Shown here: positions 30,574-39,800 of the stretch, piece by piece
How the letters are laid out: the number at the start of each line of letters is the position of its first letter
Position numbering within the stretch: position 1 is the stretch's first letter
NCBI GenBank assembly: GCA_012744445.1
Contig: JAAYBZ010000180.1
Coordinates: forward strand, 1-42,482
DNA length: 42,482 nt
DNA from: Myxococcales bacterium
Lineage (GTDB): Bacteria; Myxococcota_A; Polyangia; Polyangiales; Houyiibacteriaceae
Direction: 5' to 3'
Program-made: the position numbers and the translations under genes
The notes under the pieces: model-generated
The model's database searches: none
What the model was told of the DNA's origin: nothing
Seen by the model: only the letters and a program-made list of their open reading frames with translations

Positions 30574-31632
30574 TCAATCGAAGAGCGAGCGCACGCGCTC
30601 CCGGAGCACGCGCTTCCCCAGCGGAAAGAGGTGCGTGCCGGGCAGCTCGAGCCACGAGCTCCGCGGGTAGCGCGTCCGGATGGGCTCGATCCCGCGCGGC
30701 GAGGCCATGCGATCGTGGCGCTGCACCACGACGTGGAGGCGCTCCTCGGGGATGACCATCGGATAGGTGAGCGGCTCGGCGAAGGCGAGATCCTCGTAGC
30801 GATGCGCGAGTCCTCGCGCCGCGAGCAGCTCGAAGAAGCGCGGGCCGAGGTGCCGCCAGAGCCCGAGCTCGAGCGCGATGGCGCGTACGTTGATCGCGGG
30901 GCAGTAGAGGAGCGCGCCGTCGATCGGGTGGGCGTTGGCGAGGTGGAGCGCGAGCTGCCCGCCGAGCGAATAGCCCACCACCGCCACCTGATCGTAGCCG
31001 CGCTCCTGGATGAGCGTGCGCACCAGCGCGCGGAGGCCCAGCGCCGAGGCGCGCACGTTCTCGATGAAGCGCGAGGTGCGCAGCGTGATGAAGCCCGAGC
31101 CCGGCCAGAGCTCGAAGCCGCCGCGCTCGTGATGGCAGGCGATGTTCGTCACCACATCCACCGGGAGCTCCGACGCGCCGAAGAGTCCGTCCATCAGCCG
31201 GGGAGAAGGGACGCCGTAACAATGGCAGACGACGAGGAGCCGCCGCGTGGGCCGCTGCGCCGGCCGGAAGTGCGCGACCACCCGATCCTTGCGAGGCTCG
31301 CCGATTCGCTCGTAGGGGTTCCGCGCCGAGAGCCAGCCCCCGCGGTGCACCCGGAAATCGAGGTGATCCGGGACGTCGGCGTAGAAGCCGCGCCGATCGA
31401 TGTCCTCGAGCACGCGCTCGCGGTGCGGATCCTCGAGGGCCTCGTCGAGGTGGGCGACGAAGCGCGCGAGCTCCGCGGCGGACCACACGACGCCAGCCGC
31501 CACCTCCACCGGCAAGAGCGCGCGCCCGATGGCCGCGTCGAAGCGAGACGAGAGCCTCGAGGGTGATCTGATCCCCTCGAGCGTCGAGGGAGTCGTGACC
31601 GAAACGGGAACGTCGCGCGGGATTTCGTCCAT
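30574..31632 (-). CDS. Alpha/beta hydrolase of unknown substrate
   Basis: A 352-residue serine hydrolase fold. The nucleophile elbow is [13 protein letters not shown] (Ser in GYSLGG) and the catalytic His is probably in [10 protein letters not shown] near the C-terminus. An upstream strand, [14 protein letters not shown], gives the oxyanion region. The N-terminal 110 residues are helical, with no signal peptide, and may form a cap. Carboxylesterase/lipase-like specificity is possible; no narrow family is recognised. A GTG 14 codons upstream (31674) is an alternative start. The gene diverges from the Dam-type methylase across an 84-base region with an operator-like dyad, so both could share a regulator. 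Confidence 0.8.
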   Translation of the reverse strand: MDEIPRDVPVSVTTPSTLEGIRSPSRLSSRFDAAIGRALLPVEVAAGVVWSAAELARFVAHLDEALEDPHRERVLEDIDRRGFYADVPDHLDFRVHRGGWLSARNPYERIGEPRKDRVVAHFRPAQRPTRRLLVVCHCYGVPSPRLMDGLFGASELPVDVVTNIACHHERGGFELWPGSGFITLRTSRFIENVRASALGLRALVRTLIQERGYDQVAVVGYSLGGQLALHLANAHPIDGALLYCPAINVRAIALELGLWRHLGPRFFELLAARGLAHRYEDLAFAEPLTYPMVIPEERLHVVVQRHDRMASPRGIEPIRTRYPRSSWLELPGTHLFPLGKRVLRERVRSLFD

Positions 31633-31679
31633 GGCACCACACGCACGGGACGCCGTGCCGAGGTCCTGATGCACGAATT

Positions 31680-31709
31680 TTGAGTGCAGGAGACCATATC
31701 GTCTAGTGT
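31680..31709 (+). promoter_or_regulatory. Leaderless-type promoter of the Dam-type methylase
   Basis: TTGAGT (31680-31685), 18-base spacer, TAGTGT (31704-31709), then 7 bases to the ATG at 31717. The stretch is strikingly AT-rich for this window. Confidence 0.5.
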
Positions 31710-31721
31710 CCTACATATGGT
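31693..31721. promoter_or_regulatory. Operator-like dyad over the Dam-type methylase promoter
   Basis: ACCATAT (31693-31699) and ATATGGT (31715-31721) are perfect inverted arms 15 bases apart, 22 bp centre to centre, about two helical turns. The left arm is in the -10/-35 spacer; the right arm contains the start codon. A dimer bound here would shut the promoter. Confidence 0.55.
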
Positions 31722-32604
31722 TACAGCCGCCGCTCCGATCGCCTTCGAGAAGCCCACCCCCAAATCGCGTGTCCGCGAGGCCGCGCCCTTCGTGAAGTGG
31801 GTGGGCGGAAAAGGGAAGCTCGTCTCGCAGCTCCTCCCGCTCATGCCTGGGGGTGTCGAGAAGCGCCGGCACGTAGAGCCCTTCGTCGGCGGCGGCGCGC
31901 TCTTCTTCGCGATGCGCCCGCGGCGCGCGGTGCTCTCCGACGTGAACGAGCGCCTCGTGACCACCTACCTCGCCATCCGCGACGAGCTCCCCACCGTGAT
32001 CCGGCACCTCGAGGCGCTCGATCGCGCGCACTCCGACGCCACGTATTACGAGGTTCGCGACCGCTACAACACCGCGAGCCGCGTCTCCTCCGCCGAGCGC
32101 GCCGCGATGTTCGTCTACCTCAACAAGACGTGCTTCAACGGCCTGCACCGCGTGAACCGTCGCGGGCATTTCAACGTGCCTCTCGGGCGATACGAGAACC
32201 CGCGCATCGTCGATCACGAGGGTCTCGCCGCCGCGTCGCGGGCCCTCCGAGGCGCCGAGATCCGTCACGCGAGCTTCGAGGAGCTCCTCGCCTACGCCAA
32301 GCCCGGTGATTTCGTCTACTTCGATCCCCCCTACGCGCCCGTGAGCGCGACGGCGAATTTCACCAGCTACGCGGCGGGGGACTTCGGGGATGCCGATCAG
32401 GTGCGCCTGCGCGACGTCTACCGCGAGCTCGACCGACGCGGCTGCCGGTTGATGCTCTCCAACAGCGACGTCCCGCGCATCCGCGAGCTCTATCGGGATT
32501 ATCGGATCGAGATCGTCGCCGCGCCGCGCGCCATCAACTGCGACGCGCGGAAGCGCGGCCCGGTCACCGAGGTCGTCGTGCTGAATTACGACCCCGGCAG
32601 ATGA
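31717..32604 (+). CDS. Solitary Dam-type DNA adenine methylase
   Basis: A 295-residue alpha-class N6-adenine methyltransferase of the D12/Dam family. It has the SAM-binding FVKWVGGKGKLV (25-36), EPFVGGGALFF (54-64), the Dam signature NKTCFNGLHRVN..GHFNVPLGRY (136-159) and the catalytic DPPY (203-206). GATC is the usual family target, but specificity is not proven. I chose ATG 31717 over an open frame reaching upstream because the promoter overlaps that stretch. No cognate nuclease, MutH or SeqA is in the window, so it is an orphan. Codon use looks like that of its neighbours, so a recent transfer is not obvious. A hairpin spans its stop codon. Confidence 0.93.
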   Translation: MVTAAAPIAFEKPTPKSRVREAAPFVKWVGGKGKLVSQLLPLMPGGVEKRRHVEPFVGGGALFFAMRPRRAVLSDVNERLVTTYLAIRDELPTVIRHLEALDRAHSDATYYEVRDRYNTASRVSSAERAAMFVYLNKTCFNGLHRVNRRGHFNVPLGRYENPRIVDHEGLAAASRALRGAEIRHASFEELLAYAKPGDFVYFDPPYAPVSATANFTSYAAGDFGDADQVRLRDVYRELDRRGCRLMLSNSDVPRIRELYRDYRIEIVAAPRAINCDARKRGPVTEVVVLNYDPGR

Positions 32605-32612
32605 AATCTGCC
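32596..32612 (+). terminator. Hairpin spanning the methylase stop codon
   Basis: GGCAGAT (32596-32602), loop GAA, ATCTGCC (32606-32612): a perfect 7-bp stem that includes the TGA stop (32602-32604). No T-run follows. It probably terminates or stabilises the methylase mRNA. Confidence 0.5.
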
Positions 32613-32644
32613 CTACATCTCGTCACTCGAACGCGCGGACCACG

Positions 32645-32673
32645 TTGACCTCGGTCGAAGAGCCGCTTACCGT
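32645..32673 (+). promoter_or_regulatory. Sigma-70-like promoter of the hybrid kinase gene
   Basis: TTGACC (32645-32650), 17-base spacer, TACCGT (32668-32673), then 14 bases to the ATG with GGACGGA just before it. It implies a leader of about 7 bases. Confidence 0.45.
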
Positions 32674-32687
32674 GCGCTCTGGACGGA

Positions 32688-33995
32688 ATGTTCTCCCTAG
32701 AGTGGCAGACGCTGCGGTGGTTGATCGACGAGCTCGGGCTGGTGGCCTTCTCGTACGATCACGTGCACGTCTCGCCCTTCGGCCGCGCCGCCGAGCGCCT
32801 CTTGCCTCGGCCGCGCCCGCTCGAGACGGCCGGCGCCGCGCTCCACGTCGCCATCCAGCCCGAGGCGCTCCTCCGCGCGCACCGCGAGAGGCGCACGCAG
32901 GCCGTCGCCTTCGGTGAGGGGAAGGCCTACGTGGTCCCCGCCGGCGAGGCGAGCCTGCTCATCGTCCATCCCCACGAGGCGGAGTCGATGCAGCGCGCCA
33001 TGGCCGCGCACGACACCTCCCACGCCCTCGGCCTCGTGCTCGCCTGGAGCCGCCTCGCCGAGACGGGCGGATCCGGCGGCGTGAAGACGGCCATGGAGGG
33101 CATCCGCGGCGCCGTCGAGGCGGCCCGCATGGCCCTCGAGGGGATGCCGTCCTCGCGCGAGGTCACCTCCGTACGCGAGGTCGTCGACGAGGTCCTCCAG
33201 CTCCTCGAGCCCCTCGCCGCGCAGCGCACCCTCCGCGTCGACGTGAAGGTGCCCGAGGGCCTCGAGGTCCGCGCCCCCCGCGCCGTGGTCTACCGCGCGC
33301 TCTGGAACGTCGTGGAGAACGCCTACACCGCCCTCGGCGTGGGACAATCCGTCGAGGTCTCCGCGCGCCGCAAGGGCGAGCGCGTGGAGATCCGGGTGGC
33401 CGACGACGGGCCGGGCGTGCCCGAGAAGCTCGTCCCCACCCTCTTCACGAAGCGCCCGCGCGCCGGCCTCTCCCGGGGGATCGGCCTCTCCGGCGTGGCC
33501 GAGAGCCTCGCGGCCGTGGGCGGCGCGATCCGCCTCGACACCGCGCACCGCCCCGGCGCCTGCTTCGTCATCGAGCTACCGCACGAGGCCAAGGTGGAGC
33601 GCAACCGCTCCGGGGTGCGGAAGCTCGACTTCGCCCCGCGCGTGCTCGTCGTCGAGGACGACGCGGCCCTCCGAGACCTCCTCGTGGCCACCTTCGAGCT
33701 CGAGGGGATCGTCGTGGAGGCGCGCCGCGACTCGCTCCCCGACGAGATCCAGCGCTTCGACGCCGCGCTCGTCGACCTCCGCCTCGACGGCGAGGGCGAC
33801 GGCCTCTCGCTCGCCGAAGAGCTCCGGAACCGCGGCTTCGCCGGCCCCATCCACCTCATGTCGGGCGGGGAGCCGCCGCACGAGACCTGGAGCGAGGGGC
33901 TCCACTTCCACCGCAAGCCCTTCGATCCCACGGCCGTGGCCGCGGCCGTCGCGCACTCCATCCGCCCCGTCGTCGCGGCCTCGATGGGCGCCTGA
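32688..33995 (+). CDS. Soluble hybrid histidine kinase with C-terminal receiver
   Basis: A 435-residue cytosolic signalling protein. The N-terminal 100 residues are a small unrecognised sensor-like region. The phosphoacceptor helix is unusual, AAHDTSHALGLVLAW (His112 the likely site) rather than the common HE[LI]RxPL. The ATPase domain (about 160-300) has NVVENAYTAL, ADDGPGVP and GIGLSGV. A receiver follows (about 318-430) with EDD (323-325), phospho-acceptor Asp363 in VDLRLDG, a Ser in HLMSGG and Lys410 in HRKPF. No membrane segment. It lies 42 bases before the FHA/sigma-54 activator, possibly one signalling unit. Confidence 0.85.
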   Translation: MFSLEWQTLRWLIDELGLVAFSYDHVHVSPFGRAAERLLPRPRPLETAGAALHVAIQPEALLRAHRERRTQAVAFGEGKAYVVPAGEASLLIVHPHEAESMQRAMAAHDTSHALGLVLAWSRLAETGGSGGVKTAMEGIRGAVEAARMALEGMPSSREVTSVREVVDEVLQLLEPLAAQRTLRVDVKVPEGLEVRAPRAVVYRALWNVVENAYTALGVGQSVEVSARRKGERVEIRVADDGPGVPEKLVPTLFTKRPRAGLSRGIGLSGVAESLAAVGGAIRLDTAHRPGACFVIELPHEAKVERNRSGVRKLDFAPRVLVVEDDAALRDLLVATFELEGIVVEARRDSLPDEIQRFDAALVDLRLDGEGDGLSLAEELRNRGFAGPIHLMSGGEPPHETWSEGLHFHRKPFDPTAVAAAVAHSIRPVVAASMGA

Positions 33996-34037
33996 GCGCT
34001 TCAAGAACCGCGAAGGCCCGCCGTTCGATCGGAGGCC

Positions 34038-35426
34038 ATGTCCGCCACGGGCCAAGGATGGTTTCTGGACGGGGTGAAAGAGCCCACGATGCCCGGGATC
34101 GGCCGCGTGCGGGTCGCCGGTCTCGTCCGCGTCTTCGGGGCCTCTCCGCTGAGCTCGCCCGGTGTCCTCCCCATGGGACGGCAGGTGGTCACGATCGGGC
34201 GTGATCCCGAGTGTGAGCTGATGCTGAACGATACGGCGACGAGCCGTAGACACGCGCGCCTCGAGCGGAGGGGCGAGCACCACTACCTCGTCGACCTCCA
34301 CTCCACGAACGGCACCATGGTGAACGGGCGCCGCATCCGCGAGGCGCGCCTCGTCGAGAACGACGTGATCCGCATCGGCGACACCGTCTTCCGCTTCACC
34401 GACCGCGGGTGCGAGACGCATTCGCGGCGCACGCCCGAGGAGCGCGCGCTCACGCGAGGCCCCGGCGCCATCGTGGGAGGCGCGCGGATGGAGCTCCTCG
34501 CGGCGCGCATCGCCAAGGTGGCGCCCACGATGCTCTCCGTCGTCATCGAGGGCGAGAGCGGCACGGGCAAGGAGCTCGTCGCGCGTACGATCCACGAGAA
34601 GAGCGGCCGCGCGGGGCCCTTCGTGGCGATCAACTGCGCCGCGCTCGCGGCGACGCTCATCGAGAGCGAGCTCTTCGGCGTGAAGCGCGGCGCGTTCACC
34701 GGCGCCGATCGCGATCGCGAGGGGCTCGTGAAGGCCGCGAACGGCGGCACGCTCTTCCTCGACGAGATCGGCGACATGCCCATCGAGGCGCAGGCCAAGC
34801 TCCTCCGCGTCCTCCAGGAGCGCGAGGTGCTCCCGCTCGGCGGCACGCGCCCCGAGCGCGTCGACGTGCGCGTCGTCTGCGCGACGCACCGCGATCTCGA
34901 CGCGCTCGTGAAGTCCGGACGGTTCCGCGGCGACCTCCTCGCGCGCCTCAAGGAGGTGAACGTGCGCATCCCGGCGCTCCGGGAGCGCATCGAGGACATC
35001 CTCCCGCTCCTCGCCCACTTCCTCGATCAGGAGCGGGCGACGGCGAAGCCCACCTTCCCCTTCCTCCTCGCGCTCGCCCACTACCCTTGGCCGTACAACG
35101 TCCGCGAGTTCGAGAGCGCCATCAAGGTCGCGCTCGCGCTCGCCGACCACGACAAGCTCGAGCTCCAGCACCTCCCGCACCAGGTGCAGATCGTGCTCGA
35201 CGCGCACGGCCGCGAGGCCGACGATGGATCGGGCACGCACGTCGCCGTCCCCAAGATCGTCGCGCCCTCGCGCCGCGAAGCGCCCGATCGCGCCACGCTC
35301 GAGCACCTGCTCCGCGAGCACGGCGGGAACGTCTCCGCGGTGGCGCGCCTCTTCGGCAAGCAGCGGATGCAGATCCACCGCTGGATGAAGCGCTACGGCC
35401 TCGACCCCGAAGCCTATCGCGGCTAG
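34038..35426 (+). CDS. Sigma-54-dependent activator with FHA domain
   Basis: A 462-residue enhancer-binding protein. An N-terminal FHA domain (about 48-120: [30 protein letters not shown]) binds phosphothreonine, so activation likely depends on a Ser/Thr kinase instead of a phosphorylated receiver. The AAA+ domain follows: Walker A GESGTGKE (172-179), the sigma-54-contacting GAFTGA (218-223), Walker B LFLDEIGD and sensor residues near ALRER. The C-terminal helix-turn-helix of Fis type is [22 protein letters not shown]. This FHA-AAA-Fis layout is common in myxobacteria. The kinase at 18241 is a possible partner, though far away. Target genes unknown. Confidence 0.95.
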   Translation: MSATGQGWFLDGVKEPTMPGIGRVRVAGLVRVFGASPLSSPGVLPMGRQVVTIGRDPECELMLNDTATSRRHARLERRGEHHYLVDLHSTNGTMVNGRRIREARLVENDVIRIGDTVFRFTDRGCETHSRRTPEERALTRGPGAIVGGARMELLAARIAKVAPTMLSVVIEGESGTGKELVARTIHEKSGRAGPFVAINCAALAATLIESELFGVKRGAFTGADRDREGLVKAANGGTLFLDEIGDMPIEAQAKLLRVLQEREVLPLGGTRPERVDVRVVCATHRDLDALVKSGRFRGDLLARLKEVNVRIPALRERIEDILPLLAHFLDQERATAKPTFPFLLALAHYPWPYNVREFESAIKVALALADHDKLELQHLPHQVQIVLDAHGREADDGSGTHVAVPKIVAPSRREAPDRATLEHLLREHGGNVSAVARLFGKQRMQIHRWMKRYGLDPEAYRG

Positions 35427-35440
35427 CTCGCGGCGCGGCG

Positions 35441-35449
35441 TGGTATGGT
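35441..35449 (+). promoter_or_regulatory. Extended -10 (TGGTATGGT) of the decarboxylase-family/HAD pair
   Basis: TGG-TATGGT with exactly 7 bases to the ATG at 35457. The earlier ATG at 35445 is part of this element, which supports the later start. No clear -35. Confidence 0.5.
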
Positions 35450-35456
35450 CCGCGCG

Positions 35457-36080
35457 ATGTCCGACTACCCCGCGCCGCCCTGGGAGACCCAGGGTTACGC
35501 CGTCTTCCGCGCCTATCGCGTGCCGACCTCGGCCGTGCGCCTGCCCGAAGGGCTCCGCCCCGTCTCGACGCGCGGCACGTCGATCGGCCTCCTCGGCTTC
35601 GTGCGCTACGTCGATCCCTCGCCGCTCGAGTACGGCGAGCTCATCTGGATGCCCACGCGCGTCACGGCGGCCGGCAAGTCGGGCTTCTACGTCGCGCGGA
35701 TGCACGTCGACTGCGAGCGGAGCCTCGCCGCGGGCCGCGAGGTCTGGGCGCTGCCGAAGACGCTCGCGCGCTTCCAAGAAGAAGGCGACCTCATCCGCGT
35801 CGAGACCGAGGCGGGCAGCCGCTTCACGCTCCGCGCGCGCGCCTACGGCCCCGCCCTCCCCGCGCGCTCGACGATGGTCACGCTCCAGACGCGGGAGGGC
35901 CGCGCGATGCGCTTCAAGGCGAGCACCAAGGCCCGCGTGCGCCTCTCGAGCCTCTCCGTCGAAGAGCACGTGATCCGCGAGCCCGATTGGGAGAGCTTCC
36001 TCGCGGCCAAGCCCCTCCCCGCGCCCGCGATCCGGCTCGAGCGCTTCGAGACCACGATGCAGCTCCCCGAGTGGCTATGA
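35457..36080 (+). CDS. Acetoacetate-decarboxylase-family protein
   Basis: A 207-residue protein of the acetoacetate decarboxylase superfamily. The segment REVWALPKTLARF places Lys101 where the Schiff-base Lys of the decarboxylase sits; an acidic patch is also present (PLEYGELIWMPTRV). The superfamily includes enzymes with other reactions, and several residues differ from the clostridial enzyme, so decarboxylation of acetoacetate is not certain. The stop overlaps the start of the HAD phosphatase gene (ATGA), suggesting joint translation. The start ATG follows a strong extended -10 by 7 bases. Confidence 0.8.
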   Translation: MSDYPAPPWETQGYAVFRAYRVPTSAVRLPEGLRPVSTRGTSIGLLGFVRYVDPSPLEYGELIWMPTRVTAAGKSGFYVARMHVDCERSLAAGREVWALPKTLARFQEEGDLIRVETEAGSRFTLRARAYGPALPARSTMVTLQTREGRAMRFKASTKARVRLSSLSVEEHVIREPDWESFLAAKPLPAPAIRLERFETTMQLPEWL

Positions 36081-36790
36081 TCCGCGCCGCCGCCTTCTTC
36101 GATCTCGACGGCACGCTCCTCGCCGTGAACAGCGGGCGCCTCTGGCTCTCGCACGAGCGCGCCCACCGCCGGCTCACCGCGCAGGACGCGGCGAAGGGCC
36201 TCGCCTATCTCGTCGCCTACAAGCTCGGCCTCGTGGACGTCCGCATGGCGCTCGGCCTCGCCGCGGCGGCGCTCCGCGGGCGCCCCGAGCGCGAATTCGA
36301 GGAGAGCGTCCACCGCTGGTACGAAGAGCATGTGCGACCGCTCCGCGCGCCGCTCGCCGAACGCGCGATCGAGCGCCACCGCGCGGCCGGGCATCGCCTC
36401 GTCCTGCTCACCACGTCCACCGTCTACCAAGCCGCGATCGCCGCGCGCGACTTCGGCCTCGACGATCACCTCGGCACGCGCTTCGCCGTCGCGGACGGAC
36501 GCTTCACGGGCGCGCTCGTGCACCCGGTGCCCTTTGGCCGCGGCAAGGTCGAGCTCGCCGAGGAATACGCCGCGCGCGAGGGGATCTCGCTCGAGCACAG
36601 CTACTTCTACTCCGACAGCATCACCGATCTGCCGATGCTCGAGCGCGTCGGTCATCCGCGCATCGTGAACCCGGATCCGCGCCTCGCCCTCGTGGCGAAG
36701 CTGCGATCGTTCCCCGTGCTCGACTGGGGACGCCCCGAAGTGCCCTACGATCGTACGCTCGTCCAAAAGGTCACCTCGCTCTTTCGCTGA
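36077..36790 (+). CDS. HAD-IB family phosphatase
   Basis: A 237-residue haloacid-dehalogenase hydrolase of subfamily IB (SerB/CicA-like). Motif I is FFDLDGTLL (Asp9, Asp11), motif II is LVLLTTST, a Lys occurs in PFGRGKVELAEEY, and motif III is YSDSITDLPML. The helical cap between motifs I and II fits the subfamily. Substrate unknown; relatives act on phosphoserine, phospholipid precursors or small phosphates. The start overlaps the previous stop (ATGA). Confidence 0.88.
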   Translation: MIRAAAFFDLDGTLLAVNSGRLWLSHERAHRRLTAQDAAKGLAYLVAYKLGLVDVRMALGLAAAALRGRPEREFEESVHRWYEEHVRPLRAPLAERAIERHRAAGHRLVLLTTSTVYQAAIAARDFGLDDHLGTRFAVADGRFTGALVHPVPFGRGKVELAEEYAAREGISLEHSYFYSDSITDLPMLERVGHPRIVNPDPRLALVAKLRSFPVLDWGRPEVPYDRTLVQKVTSLFR

Positions 36791-36804
36791 GTGAGGGAGT
36801 TGCG

Positions 36805-36833
36805 TACGATCTCGCCTTGGCCCGTGTGGGCCA
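36805..36833 (+). promoter_or_regulatory. Possible -10 and hairpin before the REC-like/TPR gene
   Basis: In the 92-base gap after the HAD gene, TACGAT (36805-36810) could be a -10. A 6-bp hairpin TGGCCC-GTGT-GGGCCA (36818-36833) follows, near the predicted transcript start. The hairpin could instead terminate the HAD transcript. Confidence 0.3.
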
Positions 36834-36882
36834 CCCCACCCGTCGACGTCGCGGCGCGCCTCACCCCTGCCGACCCTCCCAC

Positions 36883-39800
36883 ATGAACGCCAAGGCCGAA
36901 GCCGACCTCCCCACCTTGCTGATGCTCGGCAAGGGCGATCCCATGCACGCCGCGCTCCTCGACGCGGTCCACCGCTATTTCAGCGGCGTCACGGTGGGGC
37001 ACGTCGACGAGGCCTCGGCGCTCGCCGCGACGAGCGCGCCCGATCTCGTCTTCCTCCTCGGCGACGCCGCGAGCGAGGCCGGCAAGGTCGTGCACGCGCT
37101 CGCCGCTTCGCCGCTCACGGCCGGGCTCCCGGTGGTGGTGCTCTCGTCCACGGGCGACCTCGCCGACAAGCTCCTCGCCACGCACGAGAACGTCGAGATC
37201 CTCGAGCGCAACGCGAGCGTCGACTTCATGGCGCGCCGCCTCCGCGAGCTCGCCGAGGAGATGCCCTTCCGCACCGGCGACGTCGAGGGCGAGCTCGCCG
37301 ACGCCAGCGTGGACGAGCTGGTCTCGCTCCTCTCCAAGGAGCTCCGCGGCGGCATCCTCTCCGTCGCCGAGCTCGGCGACGACGAAGCACGGACCGCGCG
37401 CCTCGTGCTCCGCCGCGGACGCCCCATGGCCGAGGCCATCGCCGAGTTCGTGCAGAGCATCAAGCCGCTCATCGGCAGCAAGCGGCGCCTCCGCTACGAG
37501 TTCCACGCCGCGCCGGCGGGGCGCATGGAGCTCGCCGACGGCCGCAGCGCGCCGAGCGAGACCGACGTCTTCGAGGGCCGGAAGATCCTCCTCATCGAGC
37601 GCAACCCCGCGCACGCCGACGCCCTCGCCCAGGCCCTCCGTGAGAAGCAGGCCACCGTCGTCGTCACCGACGGCCACGGCACCGGCCTCGAGCGCGCGCG
37701 GGCCCTCGGTCCCGACGTGATCGTCATCGATCAAGAAGGCGTCCAGACCTGGGCCTTCGATCTCATGCGCACGCTGCGCGACGATCCGATCCTCCACTGG
37801 GCCACGGTCATCGTCGTCGACTCCGCCGCGCTCTTCGGCCCCGGCAACGTGCCGCGCCTCGACGTGCTCGCCGGCAAGGTGAAGGGGCTGCTCGCGCCCG
37901 ACGCGCGCGTCCACGAGGCGGCGAGCCGTCGCGAGAGCTTCGACATCCGCCTCGAGGCCATCGGCCCACAGCGCCTGCTCCGCATCCTGGCCGCCTTCGG
38001 CGGCGCCTACCACCTCTCCATCCGCGGCGAGCGCACCGCCGTCGAGCTCGACGTCGCCGAGGGGCTCGTGGCCGGCGTCGAGGCCGAGCTGCCGGATCAA
38101 CGCAAGGTGGGCGGGCTCGCGGCGCTCTCCGCGCTGCTCTCGATGCGCACGGGGCGCGTGCACGCCGATCCGCGCGAGGCCCCGGCCACGGCCAACCTCC
38201 TCCTCCCCGTCGACGACGCGATCCTCTCGGCGTGCGAGCAAGCCGCGCCGCAAATCTCGACCCGCCCCGTCGCTCCCTCTTCCGCGCCTCCGCGCGCGTC
38301 CATCCCGCCTGCCGATCAGACGGCGCTCGCGCTCGTCTCCGAGCTCCGCAGCCTCGTAGGGCAGCTCCGTTCCACCCTCGAACCCGGCGCCGCCGCCTCC
38401 ATGGAGAGTCCGATGTCCGAAGGCGATCCCAAGAATCCGTCCCCGAACGAGCCGCAAGAGGGCACCTCCGCGAACCCGCCCAAGCGCAAGGCGACCATCG
38501 TGGGCATGCCGCTCTCGGCCCTCACGCCGCCCAAGCCCGCCGCGCCGCCCAAGCCCGTGGCGCCGCCCAAGCCCGCCGCGCCGCCGAGGCCGGTCGCCGC
38601 GCCGCCCAAGCCCGTGGCGCCGCCCAAGCCTGCGGCGCCGCCCAAGCCCGCCGCGCCCGCACCAGCCGCCCGCAAGGCCACGATGCTCGGCGTGGGGGCC
38701 CCGCCCGCCGTGGTTCCGCCCGCGGCCGCTCCCGCCGCTCCCGCCGCTCCGGCGGCTCCGGCGCCGGAGGCCCCCGAGGCCACCGAGGTGCAGAGCCCGC
38801 AGGCGCCCGTCGCCCAGCCCACCACGGAGACGACGCAGCCCTTCGACCTCGAGGAGGTCTCGATCGTCGAAGAGCTCCCGGTGGACGACGCCAAGTCCGA
38901 GCCGGTGACCGCGCCGTACAGCCCCGCGCTCGCGTCCGAAGACGATTGGTCCGCGGCGGCGCCGCCCTCCGACTTCGACACCGACTTCGAGGTCGACGAT
39001 ACGCCGCTCCCCGAGATCCCGCCGGCCCCGGCCGCGGCGCCCTCGCCCGCCCCCACGCCCGTCGCGGCGGCACCCGCGCCTGCGCCTGCGCCCGCACGCC
39101 CGGCCCCCGCGCCCGCGCCCGCTCCGGCGATCGAAGACGAGCGCGCCGGCCTCGACCGCCGCACCAAGCTCCTCGCGACCGGGGCGAGCCTCCTCGTCCT
39201 GCTCCTCGTGATCGTGTTCGCGACGCGCGGCAAGGACGCCGAGCCCGCACCGGAACCCGAGGCCTCGCGCGCCGACGCCGTGGCCGCCGAGCCCGAGGCT
39301 GCGTCGGCCAAGCCCACGGCCGCCGAGCCCGAGGCCAAGCCCGCGGTCGAGGAGAAGGCCGCCGCGGCCCCCGCGGAGGAAAAGGCCGCGGAGCCCGCCG
39401 CCGAAGAGCCCGCCGCCGAAGAGCCCGCCGTCGCCGAGGAGAAGGCCGACGAGCCCGCGGCGCCCGCGGAGGAGAAGGCCGAGGAGCCCGAGCCCGCGCC
39501 GGCCGCGGCCGGGACCAGCGAGCTCGCGCCGCCCACCTCCGTCTCGCCCGCGCTCGCCGAGATGTCCGAGCGCAAGCGCAAGGCGGCCGCGAAGGACCTC
39601 GTGAACCGCGCCAACTACATGCGCAAGAACGGCGCGTACACCAAGTCGCTCGAGCGCTACGTCGAGGCGCTCGAGCACGACCCCGAGAACGCCGCGGCCG
39701 TCTCCGGCGGCATCCAGGCCTACCTCGAGCTCGGCAACGCCGAGGGCGCGCTCGCCTGGGCCCATCGCCTCGTCGAGCTCATCCCCAAATCGTCGGGCGC

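Noticed and set aside
31717-32604. A restriction-modification system around the Dam-type methylase
   Set aside because: Neither neighbour is a nuclease: one is an alpha/beta hydrolase, the other a histidine kinase. It is treated as an orphan methylase.
35445-35456. ATG at 35445 as start of the decarboxylase-family gene
   Set aside because: It lies inside the TGGTATGGT extended -10 element; the ATG at 35457 is 7 bases downstream of it.
39241-39520. The Ala/Glu/Pro/Lys-rich region as a separate repeat element
   Set aside because: It is irregular low-complexity coding sequence next to the transmembrane helix and has no fixed repeat unit.
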